A DNA stretch of 64,000 nt from NCBI GenBank assembly GCA_000383735.1, contig KB912070.1:95251-159250 (forward strand). The letters run 5' to 3'. Numbering within the stretch: position 1 is the stretch's first letter; every line of letters starts with the position of its first letter. The notes beneath the pieces are model-generated. The model was not told the DNA's origin. It saw only the letters and a program-made list of their open reading frames with translations, and did not search any database. A program made the translations under genes and the position numbers. Positions 42,846-51,541 of the stretch are shown here, in pieces. This DNA comes from Verrucomicrobia bacterium SCGC AAA164-M04 (lineage in GTDB: Bacteria > Verrucomicrobiota > Verrucomicrobiae > Verrucomicrobiales > Akkermansiaceae).

Positions 42846-44624
42846 GTGCCTGAAACGGAAAAGAAATCTCGCCGCATTGATTGGAAGAAGACTTTTGGTC
42901 TCTATAGTTATTTAGGGAAGTATCGTAAGATCTTTATTCCTTCGGTGGTCGCGCTATTTGTGACTGGTGGACTTTCGCTAGCTTTCCCATATTTCTTGGG
43001 AAGTTTGATTGGATCTCCGCAAGAGGCAATGCAAGAGGGTGCTGATCCTTCTGAGGTGGGCGAAAAGATCAATAAGGTCGTATCGACGCTTCTCGTTATT
43101 TTATGTGTTCAAGCGTTTGTTGCTTACTGGCGGGTTCGTGGGTTCATTAAAGCTGGCGAAAGTGCGCTCTGCGATTTGCGTCAGGATGTGTTTGCTAGGT
43201 TGGTGCGACTACCGATGCCTTGGTTCATGGAGCGGCGTACTGGAGAAGTGGGATCACGGTTCTCAGCTGACCTTGCCATTCTTCAGGAGACCCTGATAAC
43301 GACAATCCCACAGATGGTTCGGCAGTCAGTCACTTTTTTTGGAGGTTTGATTTTCATCTTCATCGCCTCGGTGAAGCTGTCACTTTTTATGTTAGCAATG
43401 ATTCCAATAGTCGTAATCGTCGTTGCAATTGTGGGTAGGAAAATTCGCCGGTGGTCCAAGGATGCCCAGGATCAATTGGCGCAGAGTAATATTGTTGCAG
43501 AAGAAGCTGTGCAAGGGATTGCCGACGTCAAAGCGTATTCAAATGAGGAGTTTGAAGAGGATCGGTATCGACGTGCTTTAGACCTTTTCCTTGGAACCGT
43601 GATCAGGGGGTCGAAAGCTAGGGCGATGTTTGTAAGTTTTATCATCTTCATTCTCTTTGGCACTATTTCGGTCGTTGTTTGGTTTGGAGCGGGCATGATG
43701 TCAGAGGGTCAGATTACGAGTGAAGAATTCACACACTTCATCTTATTTAGCATATTTGTGGGTGCTTCTTTGGGATCCCTTCCTGACATCATGAGTCAGC
43801 TTCAGAAAACTCAGGGGGCGACCGAGCGAATTCGAGAAATCCTCAATCATGAGATCGAAGATCATCGCGGGGAAAGTGGAGAAACTTTGACGGGCGCGAT
43901 TTCAGCTAAAGACCTTGTGTTTGCCTACCCTTCTCGGAAGGAAACTCAGGTTTTGAATGGTGTGAATTTCGAGGTGAATGCGGGTGAGCGGATTGCGATT
44001 GTTGGTCCAAGCGGCGCAGGAAAGTCGACCGTTTTCTCGCTCTTACTTGGGTTTTATGAAGGGGACGAGGGTAGTCTTTCGTTTGATGGGAAAGATTCCG
44101 TGGACATTCCAGTTTCGACGCGTCGTGCGGCCATGGCGGTGGTGCCCCAAGAGGTTCTCTTGTTTGGTGGGACAATTCGTGAAAATATCGAGTATGGACG
44201 TCCTGGGGCAAGCGAGGAAGAAATCATGGATGCCGCTCAGAAAGCTAACGCCCACAACTTTATCGATGAATTTCCCGAGGGTTACGATGCCATCGTTGGT
44301 CCTCGAGGTGTAAAATTGAGTGGGGGTCAGCGTCAACGTATCGCGATTGCCCGTGCTGTTTTGGCTGATCCTAAAATTCTCTTGCTCGACGAAGCCACGA
44401 GTGCCTTGGATTCCGAAAGCGAACGCCTCGTGCAGGAAGCTCTGAATGAGTTAATGAGGGGACGAACCAGCCTAATTATAGCCCATCGTCTCGGCACCGT
44501 GAAGAGTGCAGACAAGATTTTAGTCTTAAAGGACGGAAAGTTCGTCGAAGACGGAAGTCATTCCGAGCTCATGGCAAAGGATGGGACTTACCGTCTTTTG
44601 GCTGAAACCCAGCTGCTAAACTGA
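42846..44624 (+). CDS. msbA: MsbA-like ABC transporter (fused permease and ATPase)
   Basis: 592 residues from GTG 42846. An N-terminal ABC exporter transmembrane domain with about six hydrophobic segments is followed by an ATPase with Walker A V-G-P-S-G-A-G-K-S-T, signature L-S-G-G-Q-R-Q-R, Walker B I-L-L-L-D-E-A-T-S and the H-loop I-I-A-H-R. As a half-transporter dimer it exports lipids (lipid A flippase) or other hydrophobic compounds; kdsB in this window fits LPS, but the substrate is not proven. Followed by GNAT, ubiE/menG, hisC and mnmE on the same strand. Confidence 0.9.
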   Translation: MPETEKKSRRIDWKKTFGLYSYLGKYRKIFIPSVVALFVTGGLSLAFPYFLGSLIGSPQEAMQEGADPSEVGEKINKVVSTLLVILCVQAFVAYWRVRGFIKAGESALCDLRQDVFARLVRLPMPWFMERRTGEVGSRFSADLAILQETLITTIPQMVRQSVTFFGGLIFIFIASVKLSLFMLAMIPIVVIVVAIVGRKIRRWSKDAQDQLAQSNIVAEEAVQGIADVKAYSNEEFEEDRYRRALDLFLGTVIRGSKARAMFVSFIIFILFGTISVVVWFGAGMMSEGQITSEEFTHFILFSIFVGASLGSLPDIMSQLQKTQGATERIREILNHEIEDHRGESGETLTGAISAKDLVFAYPSRKETQVLNGVNFEVNAGERIAIVGPSGAGKSTVFSLLLGFYEGDEGSLSFDGKDSVDIPVSTRRAAMAVVPQEVLLFGGTIRENIEYGRPGASEEEIMDAAQKANAHNFIDEFPEGYDAIVGPRGVKLSGGQRQRIAIARAVLADPKILLLDEATSALDSESERLVQEALNELMRGRTSLIIAHRLGTVKSADKILVLKDGKFVEDGSHSELMAKDGTYRLLAETQLLN

Positions 44625-44670
44625 TCATCTCAGCTCGGTCGATCAATTTGTTAATTGGTAAAATTTACGG

Positions 44671-45192
44671 ATGGATTTTCAAATCGATGAATGTGACCCT
44701 GTTGAAACGATGATTGATATGTTGGTGCGGCTTTATGATTTGCCGGAAAGTCAGGCCCTTTATACAAAACTCATGGAAAATGGGGTGGTGTTGCGTCGGC
44801 CAGGTGCTTACGAACTTCACCTTGTTCAGGAATTTGTGCAGGCTCACTTCTCCCCGAAGTGGGTGAGTGAGGTAAAGGTCGCTTTTTCGCGACAGCCAGT
44901 GGCTTGTTTTATAGCGACTCAGGGTAAAGAGATCCTTGGTTTTTCCTGTTATGAAACAACGGCGAAGGGATATTTTGGACCAACAGGAGTGGCTGAGTCA
45001 GCGCGAGGACTTGGGTTAGGGAAGGCCTTGTTGTTTAAAGCTCTCGAAGCCCAACGAGAAGCGGGCTACGCTTATGCCTTTATCGGTGGCGTGGGTCCTA
45101 AAGAATTTTATGCTAAAACAGTAGGGGCGATTGAGATTCCGGGTAGCGATCCTGGGATTTACGTCGATGTTCTTCCCGAGCCACCGGCTTAA
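44671..45192 (+). CDS. GNAT-family N-acetyltransferase
   Basis: 173 residues. The acetyl-CoA-binding motif A of GNAT is seen as V-A-E-S-A-R-G-L-G-L-G-K-A-L-L (R/Q-x-x-G-x-G/A) at about 108-122, preceded by the strand G-K-E-I-L-G-F-S-C-Y-E. The C-terminal F-Y-A-K-T-V-G-A-I-E-I-P is a usual motif B. The substrate is not evident. It lies 46 bases after msbA and 8 bases before ubiE/menG, so co-transcription with both is likely. Confidence 0.85.
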   Translation: MDFQIDECDPVETMIDMLVRLYDLPESQALYTKLMENGVVLRRPGAYELHLVQEFVQAHFSPKWVSEVKVAFSRQPVACFIATQGKEILGFSCYETTAKGYFGPTGVAESARGLGLGKALLFKALEAQREAGYAYAFIGGVGPKEFYAKTVGAIEIPGSDPGIYVDVLPEPPA

Positions 45193-45200
45193 GATTATTC

Positions 45201-45881
45201 ATGAGCGGACAAGACCCTAAATTCGTCAAAGGAGCGTTTGCTAAGATTGCAGACCGCTATGTCCTTACTAACCATGTTCTTAGTATGGGCACGGATATCC
45301 TTTGGCGGAGGAAAGTGGGGCGGATCGTGAGTCGCTGGAAACCGGAGCATGTGCTTGATGTCGCGACAGGAACTGGAGACCTTGCTCTTGAAATTCAGAA
45401 AAGATGTCCCGGGGCCCAAGTTTTGGGGACGGACTTTTGTCCTGAAATGTTGGCTCATGCGACGGAAGGAGGTGTGCAAGAGACCCAAGTTGAGGATGCT
45501 ATGAATCTTTCCTTTAAGGATGGCACTTTCGATGTCGTAACGGCAGCTTTCGGTCTTCGTAATATGGAGAATTGGCAGAAGGCTCTTCGGGAAATGGGGC
45601 GGGTGATTAAGCCGGGTGGGCACCTACTAGTTCTCGATTTCTCACAACCGAGGGGAATTCTTAAGAAACCCTACGGGCTCTATTTAAACAAAATTCTTCC
45701 GAAGGTGGCTGGGTTGCTGACTGGTCAAGGAGGCGCCTACCAATATCTTGCAGGTTCGATTGGAGAATTCCCCTATGGTGATAAAATGATTGAGCTCTTT
45801 AAAGATGCTGATTTTCAGGATTGCGAGTGTCAGCTTCTGAGTGGTGGGATTGCTTCAATTTACACGGGGGTGAAGACTTAA
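45201..45881 (+). CDS. ubiE: Demethylmenaquinone/ubiquinone methyltransferase
   Basis: 226 residues. Class I SAM-methyltransferase motifs are D-V-A-T-G-T-G-D-L-A (SAM loop, residues ~50-60) and the UbiE/MenG signature A-F-G-L-R-N-M, with D-F-S-Q-P in the later strand. The F-A-K-I-A-D-R-Y-V-L-T-N-H-V-L-S-M-G N-terminus is typical. It methylates demethylmenaquinol (or the ubiquinone precursor); Verrucomicrobia generally use menaquinone, so MenG is the likely role. Follows the GNAT gene by 8 bases. Confidence 0.93.
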   Translation: MSGQDPKFVKGAFAKIADRYVLTNHVLSMGTDILWRRKVGRIVSRWKPEHVLDVATGTGDLALEIQKRCPGAQVLGTDFCPEMLAHATEGGVQETQVEDAMNLSFKDGTFDVVTAAFGLRNMENWQKALREMGRVIKPGGHLLVLDFSQPRGILKKPYGLYLNKILPKVAGLLTGQGGAYQYLAGSIGEFPYGDKMIELFKDADFQDCECQLLSGGIASIYTGVKT

Positions 45882-45937
45882 CTCGGCTTGTTTTCAATCG
45901 GACTTGCGGTGAAGAGGAAGTCCGCTAGTTTCGCGCC

Positions 45938-47032
45938 ATGAGCATTACGGGTTATGGGAATCAGTGGGTATGCGATTTGGTCCCTTACGAGCCGGGGAAG
46001 CCGATCGAGGAGACGGCGCGTGAGTTGGGCTTGGAACCTGATGAGATTGTAAAGCTTGCCAGTAACGAGAATCCCTTGGGGCCTTCTCCTAAGGCGAAAC
46101 TTGCGATGGCTGAGGCAATCGAAAATGCCCATATTTATCCTGATGGCGGGGGGTATCGCTTGAGAACCGCGCTTGCAGAGAAGCACGGAGTTGCTTTCGA
46201 GAATATCGTTCTTGGTAATGGTTCTAATGAAATCATCGAGTTGCTGTGCCATTCCTTTTTGAAACCAGGAGCTGGGCTGATCGCGGCAGAGCACGCCTTT
46301 GTGGTTTACAAATTAATGGCGACGCTTTTCGGGGCTGATTATATTGAGGTTCCGGACCCTGGCTTTGTCCACGATCTTGATGCAATGCTCAATGCAATTA
46401 CCCCGGAGACGCGGCTCGTTTTTATTGCTAATCCGAATAACCCGACAGGAACCTTAGTGGGGCAGGAGGAAATTGATCGTTTCATGGCTGGATTGCCCGA
46501 CCACGTAATCGCTGTTTTTGATGAAGCATACCACGAGTTTCTCGAAGACGCCCCAGATGTGATCCGTTATGTCAAAGAAGGTCGTAACGTCTGCGTGATG
46601 AGAACTTTTTCGAAAGCACAAGGGCTATCGGCTTTGAGGATTGGCTACGGGATAACAAATTCAGAAGTAGCTGGTTTGCTTAACCGGTCACGCCAACCTT
46701 TCAATGCTAATGCGATTGCTCAGGCTGCTGCTCTTGCTTCGATTCAGGATGAGGAGCACATATCTGCGACGGTAAGTAATAATGCAATTGGTCGGAGTTA
46801 TTTTGAGTCTTCCTTTGTGGAGCGAGATTGGGAATTTGTCCCAAGTCATGCAAACTTCGTACTTGTAAACGTGGGTGACGGAGATCGTGTTTTCGCTGCG
46901 CTTCTAAGAAAGGGGGTGATCGTTCGAGCTATGCGTGGCTACAAGCTGCCCGAGTGGGTTCGGATTTCGATCGGAACACCGGAGCAAAACAAACGGTGCC
47001 TTGAAGAGTTGGATAAGGTTCTTTTAGTCTGA
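45938..47032 (+). CDS. hisC: Histidinol-phosphate aminotransferase
   Basis: 364 residues of the class II fold-type I aminotransferase family: A-S-N-E-N-P-L-G-P-S-P-K near the N-terminus, A-N-P-N-N-P-T-G-T (PLP contact), D-E-A-Y-H-E-F, and T-F-S-K-A-Q-G-L-S-A-L-R-I-G with the PLP-lysine. It transfers the amino group from glutamate to imidazole-acetol phosphate in histidine synthesis, although related enzymes also use aromatic or cobalamin precursors. No other his genes are in the window. It lies 56 bases after ubiE/menG and 5 before mnmE. Confidence 0.92.
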   Translation: MSITGYGNQWVCDLVPYEPGKPIEETARELGLEPDEIVKLASNENPLGPSPKAKLAMAEAIENAHIYPDGGGYRLRTALAEKHGVAFENIVLGNGSNEIIELLCHSFLKPGAGLIAAEHAFVVYKLMATLFGADYIEVPDPGFVHDLDAMLNAITPETRLVFIANPNNPTGTLVGQEEIDRFMAGLPDHVIAVFDEAYHEFLEDAPDVIRYVKEGRNVCVMRTFSKAQGLSALRIGYGITNSEVAGLLNRSRQPFNANAIAQAAALASIQDEEHISATVSNNAIGRSYFESSFVERDWEFVPSHANFVLVNVGDGDRVFAALLRKGVIVRAMRGYKLPEWVRISIGTPEQNKRCLEELDKVLLV

Positions 47033-47037
47033 TTGTA

Positions 47038-48369
47038 ATGTCTGAAACAATAGTCGCTATCGCAAGCCCTCCCGGAATGGGTGCGGTCTCGGTGGTCCGC
47101 CTTTCTGGGTCGCGCGCCTTTGAAATCGCGACCTCGGTCATGAAGGGTAAACGTTTGCCCGAGCAAAGGAGGGTGGGTTTGCGTTCGATTCACGATAACG
47201 CCGGTCGGGTGATCGATGAGGGATTACTAATCAAATTTGAGGGGCCGGGGAGTTACACTGGTGAGAATGTCGTTGAGTTCACAGGGCACGGTGGAATCAT
47301 GGTGACACGGCGTGTTTTAGAGCGGTTTGTGGAGGCAGGAGCGGCCCCGGCTGGACCGGGGGAATTTACTGAGAGGGCCTTTATGAATGGGCGGATGGAT
47401 TTGACTCAAGCCGAGGCAGTCATGGATCTGATTTCGGCCCAGACTTCGTTGGCTTTGCGTTCTGCAAATGAACAATTAGATGGTCGGCTCGGGAGAACTT
47501 GTGAGGAAATTCGCGCAAAGTTGCTTGGGGCGACGGCCCATGTGGAGGCTTTTATTGATTTTCCCGAAGAGGATATCGACCCGGAAGTTGGAGAGGTGCT
47601 TTGCAAGGCACTGCGAGAACAGTCAACTTTGATTGCTGGTTTGCTGGCGACTGCTGATCAGGGTCGGATCTTACGAGAAGGTGTTCGGACGGTGATTTTT
47701 GGTAAACCTAATGTTGGTAAGTCTAGCTTACTGAATCGCTTGTTGGGATATCAGCGTGCGATTGTGAGTTCCCGGGAAGGGACGACTCGAGACACGATTG
47801 AGGAAGTGGTGAATTTACAGGGTATTCCCCTCCGATTGATCGATACGGCGGGAGTGAGGGAATCTAGTGACGAAATCGAACAAGAGGGAATAGCGATGGC
47901 GCATGGTCAGGTGGCCCGTGCTGATCTGGTTTTGGTGATCCGGGACCTCAGTGAATCTTTGGTAGAGTCAGCTGAGGTCAATATTCCTGACGGAGCCCGA
48001 AGGCTTGATATTCTAAATAAATCAGATCTTGAGGATGCTAGTTGGGCTGAGGTGAAAGGCTTAAGGATTTCGTGTGAATCGGGTGATGGATTTGAAGATC
48101 TAGAGATTGCGATTGCTGAATTGCTATCGCTTGATGAAGCCCATTGGGGGGATCATTCAGTTGCGGTTAATGCAAGGCATCAGGCATGCTTGACCCGTGC
48201 CCAATCTTCCTTGAGTAGGGCAATTGCCTCGTTGCATGCAAGTGATGAGCCTGAATTGACGGCTCTCGATTTAAGGGAAGCTCTTACCGCAGTTGGTGAA
48301 ATTGCTGGTATCGTTGATACTGAGGAGATTTTGGGTGAGATTTTTAATAATTTTTGTATTGGAAAATGA
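47038..48369 (+). CDS. mnmE: tRNA uridine-5-carboxymethylaminomethyl(34) synthesis GTPase MnmE
   Basis: 443 residues with the TrmE N-terminal folate-binding domain (E-T-I-V-A-I-A-S-P-P-G-M-G-A-V-S-V-V-R), a helical domain, the inserted GTPase with G-K-P-N-V-G-K-S-S-L-L-N, G-T-T-R-D-T, D-T-A-G-V-R, N-K-S-D, and the invariant C-terminal F-C-I-G-K. With MnmG (not in the window) it modifies U34 of tRNAs. Its stop overlaps the start of the small membrane protein (ATGA). Confidence 0.97.
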   Translation: MSETIVAIASPPGMGAVSVVRLSGSRAFEIATSVMKGKRLPEQRRVGLRSIHDNAGRVIDEGLLIKFEGPGSYTGENVVEFTGHGGIMVTRRVLERFVEAGAAPAGPGEFTERAFMNGRMDLTQAEAVMDLISAQTSLALRSANEQLDGRLGRTCEEIRAKLLGATAHVEAFIDFPEEDIDPEVGEVLCKALREQSTLIAGLLATADQGRILREGVRTVIFGKPNVGKSSLLNRLLGYQRAIVSSREGTTRDTIEEVVNLQGIPLRLIDTAGVRESSDEIEQEGIAMAHGQVARADLVLVIRDLSESLVESAEVNIPDGARRLDILNKSDLEDASWAEVKGLRISCESGDGFEDLEIAIAELLSLDEAHWGDHSVAVNARHQACLTRAQSSLSRAIASLHASDEPELTALDLREALTAVGEIAGIVDTEEILGEIFNNFCIGK

Positions 48370-48590
48370 AAAAGCGTCAATTGTCAGCAACTTGGGGCCT
48401 TTTGGCATCTGCCGGTATTTTCTTCATCTTTGGAAGGTTCATTGCTCCCGAATATGAGGCCAAGTTGTTGGAGTTTGGGGTTTTTGATGAGGTTTTTCCT
48501 GTTTCGAAGTATTCCCTAATGTTGTCTGGTGTTCTGATGGGAATTCTAGTGATTTTTATTCTGATTCGGCTGATTCGTGGTCGTGGTTAG
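48366..48590 (+). CDS. Small two-helix membrane protein of unknown function
   Basis: 74 residues from ATG 48366, which overlaps the mnmE stop by 4 bases. Two hydrophobic segments (L-S-A-T-W-G-L-L-A-S-A-G-I-F-F-I-F and S-L-M-L-S-G-V-L-M-G-I-L-V-I-F-I-L-I-R-L-I-R) flank a short soluble loop. The overlap with mnmE indicates translational coupling; I do not recognise the family. Confidence 0.6.
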   Translation: MKKRQLSATWGLLASAGIFFIFGRFIAPEYEAKLLEFGVFDEVFPVSKYSLMLSGVLMGILVIFILIRLIRGRG

Positions 48591-48674
48591 CGCCACCACC
48601 AACAGTGGATGAACTTCTTGGATGATTTCTTGCGTGGTTGAGAAAAAATAGCACCTTTGTAATATCCAAATAAC

Positions 48675-51281
48675 ATGACTAAGGTTTTGCTGCTTCTAGA
48701 GATTCTTTTTACGCTGAGCTTTTCTGCGTCGGCTGCGGGGATCACTCCCGATCAGAAGAAAAGGTGGCGAGAGGCACTTGGCTCACAAGACTACGGAGTT
48801 CGAGTGGAGGCAATGAACGAGATCTGGGAGACTGGGGAAGAGGCTCTTTCTTTGCTAGAAGAGCTTTCTGAAAACGAAGATCCAGAAATTGCGGCCAGAG
48901 CATCCGTGTTGACTCAGAAGCTCCTTCTCGGAATTACGCCGGACACTTCAGGAAAGGTTTTAGTATTAATAGATCAGTATTTGGAGTCTGCACCGCGTGG
49001 TCGGGTTGCGGTTCTGGAGCAGTTACGCTCCCTCGAGGAATTTGACTTAATTTTAAGACTCCGCCGTGTCGAGAAGAGTGACCGAGTGGTCTCGAGAATG
49101 GATGCTATGATCTCTCAATATATGCCTCGAATTGTTCGGGGGTATTTGAATGATGAGAAATATGATGAGGCCAAGGAAATTTTGGGCCTGAGCGATAAGT
49201 ATGACCATATCATTCGTCTCGGGCATCTCCTCGATGTGACCGGGGGGCTAGATCAGGAGTTGGAGCGGCTTCGGCAGGGCGATTCAGTAGGAAATTCTCG
49301 GCGTTATTTAGGATATCTCCGGGTTAAAGGTGATGCTGGATTACTTCGGAAAGAAGCGAGGCGGTTGGGTGATCGTTCAGCAGAGGTAATCGCGGCGCTG
49401 GTTGAAGGTGATTTCGAGCCTTACTTCAAATATCTTCTTGAAATCGGGAAGCTCGGATTGCCGGTTCAGAACTACATCAAGTGGACTCTCGCTGATCATA
49501 AAGGGGATACTGAGGCTAAGAAAAAGGCCTATGAGTCTATTCTTTATCTCAGCAAACAGGAGGGCGAGGAGCGCGATGCCCGAATGAATTTGTTTCGTAT
49601 GGGGCGAGGTAAGGAGGTTGTTGAGCGGCTGGGAGATGGATATTTGGCAGCAAAAATCAGTTATTTTTTGATGCAAGAGGAATATCTTAACGCCCAAAAC
49701 CTGATTGAGGTGCCGGAAGCATTGGAGCTGGAAGGTTGGATTGCCTCACTTTCTTTAAAGGTTGAAGAGGAGTTGCAGAATGAGGGGCGTGGGGTTGAGA
49801 CCGATCGCATGATTTCTGCAGTTGAGTTTTTAGAAGGGCGCGGCAGGCTTGATGATGCGAAAGATGTAGCCTTAGCTTTGTTTGACGCTGCTCGAGAGAA
49901 GCCCGAAATTAGTCATTCAGCCTTAGCTCGTGAAATCTATTTCTCAGCGCCCCTCTCGGTCGTGACTGCCGTTGCGCGCGAAATCGAGGGGCATGATGCA
50001 ACCGCCTCGGTTTTTTTAGGTGAGATGCTTTACAGTGATCAAGAGCATATTTGGGTCTTTAATCTTCTTGGAGAAATGATGCCGAAAATATCGATGGACG
50101 AGCGACTGGCTTTGACATGTTCGTTTTCGAACCGTCATTTGCTGGTTTCCCCAGAGAAGTATGACGAAGTTTTTGAAAGGGTGGTTTTGACTGTCCTGAA
50201 GTCCGAAGAGGCTCTGGATGGTTTGAAGAAATTATTTCAGATTCTTCAATACCGTAATCGGGAGAGCGAGTTGGTTCGTATTTGTGAGGAACAGTCAAAG
50301 TTAGGATTTGACAGTAATTTTCTTCGCTACCTTATCGCGCTTGATGGGGGCCGAATTGATGATGCCATCGACAATCTCGAAAGGGTCGAATTTCAAGCTG
50401 AGACTGTAAGTTCAGTTTTCATGATGCAGAAAGGGTTGGCTTTCAAATTGGCAGGTAAAAAGGGGTGGAAGGAAATGATCGAACGTGCGCGAGTTCTCTC
50501 ATCGGGAACCGTGAAAGATCTCGAGGCGATCGCCGCCCAGCAACTTCAAGTGGGATTCATTGGGGAGAGTCATCAAAGTTTGCGAGAGGCGCTTTTGAGG
50601 AGTGAGGTTGTTCCTCTCCCTGGAGATTATAGTGGGATTGACGACGTCATCGCAGGTCTCTCGGCTGGTGCTGCGACTCTTCGTCATTGGAGAGAAGCAC
50701 TGGCTTACCGTGAAGTGGCAGCTGTGACCTCAAGTTACGCCGGAGTAACTGGTGGGATTTTCCTGATGAGAGACCGGTTTCAAGTCTTGGTAGCCCAAGG
50801 TGCGGTCGCAATGGAGGAGGGGGATATTGCTGGGGCGGTCACAGCATTTTCAGAAGCCCACCGTATTCTTCCCCGCGATGGCTATCTCGCGAATGAACTT
50901 TTTCCAGTTCTTCGAGAGGTTGGATTAATCGAGTTGCACGACCAGCTCTTCGCCCAATCAGCAGAGTATGCCCGGGAGGTAATCCGAAGGTTTCCGAAGG
51001 ATGACAATGCCTACAATAATTTCGCGTGGTTAGCTTCCCGTGCTAATCGTTGTCTGGAAGAGGCTGAGGCGTATTTAATGAAGGCATTAGAAATGAAACC
51101 TCAATCGGCAGCCTACCTTGATACCATGGGTGAGATTCATTTTGCGAGGAAAGATCGGGGGAAAGCACTGAAGTGGAGTGCTCTTGCTCTTAAAAATGAG
51201 GTTTTGGGCCGCGCCACGAGTAGGTGGGAGCTCCACCAACAGCGCCGTCGATTCCAATCGGGCGGTTTTCCGGTTCGTTAG
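48675..51281 (+). CDS. Exported TPR/HEAT-like protein of unknown function
   Basis: 868 residues, with a signal peptide (M-T-K-V-L-L-L-L-E-I-L-F-T-L-S-F-S-A-S-A-A). The body is a long series of helix-turn-helix repeats; the most canonical TPR pattern lies near the C-terminus (N-A-Y-N-N-F-A-W-L-A-S-R-A-N-R-C-L-E-E-A-E-A-Y-L, then D-T-M-G-E-I-H-F-A). The first ~100 residues look HEAT-like (E-A-L-S-L-L-E-E-L-S-E-N-E-D-P-E-I-A-A-R-A). It probably acts as a periplasmic scaffold. A strong hairpin terminator lies 23 bases after the stop. Function unknown. Confidence 0.75.
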   Translation: MTKVLLLLEILFTLSFSASAAGITPDQKKRWREALGSQDYGVRVEAMNEIWETGEEALSLLEELSENEDPEIAARASVLTQKLLLGITPDTSGKVLVLIDQYLESAPRGRVAVLEQLRSLEEFDLILRLRRVEKSDRVVSRMDAMISQYMPRIVRGYLNDEKYDEAKEILGLSDKYDHIIRLGHLLDVTGGLDQELERLRQGDSVGNSRRYLGYLRVKGDAGLLRKEARRLGDRSAEVIAALVEGDFEPYFKYLLEIGKLGLPVQNYIKWTLADHKGDTEAKKKAYESILYLSKQEGEERDARMNLFRMGRGKEVVERLGDGYLAAKISYFLMQEEYLNAQNLIEVPEALELEGWIASLSLKVEEELQNEGRGVETDRMISAVEFLEGRGRLDDAKDVALALFDAAREKPEISHSALAREIYFSAPLSVVTAVAREIEGHDATASVFLGEMLYSDQEHIWVFNLLGEMMPKISMDERLALTCSFSNRHLLVSPEKYDEVFERVVLTVLKSEEALDGLKKLFQILQYRNRESELVRICEEQSKLGFDSNFLRYLIALDGGRIDDAIDNLERVEFQAETVSSVFMMQKGLAFKLAGKKGWKEMIERARVLSSGTVKDLEAIAAQQLQVGFIGESHQSLREALLRSEVVPLPGDYSGIDDVIAGLSAGAATLRHWREALAYREVAAVTSSYAGVTGGIFLMRDRFQVLVAQGAVAMEEGDIAGAVTAFSEAHRILPRDGYLANELFPVLREVGLIELHDQLFAQSAEYAREVIRRFPKDDNAYNNFAWLASRANRCLEEAEAYLMKALEMKPQSAAYLDTMGEIHFARKDRGKALKWSALALKNEVLGRATSRWELHQQRRRFQSGGFPVR

Positions 51282-51303
51282 CGGAACTAGGCCCGGGTAA
51301 CGA

Positions 51304-51331
51304 AAAACCCGCTCCGGTAAGAGCGGGTTTT
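51304..51331. terminator. Strong bidirectional Rho-independent terminator
   Basis: AAAACCCGCTC (51304-51314) pairs perfectly over 11 bases with GAGCGGGTTTT (51321-51331), loop CGGTAA. The plus-strand side serves the TPR gene; the minus-strand side ends in five Ts and can end the candidate small RNA. Confidence 0.9.
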
Positions 51332-51452
51332 AGGATTACTGCCTAACCGTCCGTGGCACATGAGCCGCATTCCCGAAGCCCAGTAGGTTGGGGGTTTCCA
51401 TCAAATCGCAGTCTTCCAACGAAGGCATGACATTGATTATCTGGGGCAACCC
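51304..51452 (-). ncRNA. Candidate ~150-nt small RNA (possibly 6S-like), minus strand
   Basis: A promoter on the minus strand with -35 TTGATT (51484-51479), 17-base spacer and -10 TATAAA (51461-51456) predicts a start near 51450. Reading toward lower positions, the ~150-nt transcript ends at the perfect terminator with a T5 tail. The 5' G-rich sequence and the 3' part can pair (GGGTT-GCC with GGC-..-AATCC), giving a closing stem around a large internal region. There is no ORF. The size and closed overall shape suit 6S RNA, but I could not match its sequence to a known family. It might also be the leader of gspE in the other direction. Confidence 0.4.
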
Positions 51453-51541
51453 CCATTTATAATAATATCGGGTCGGCCAATCAACCACTTCTGGCGTATC
51501 AGGCAGTGCTGAATCCTACTCTGAAGGAACTAATCGCGCAA

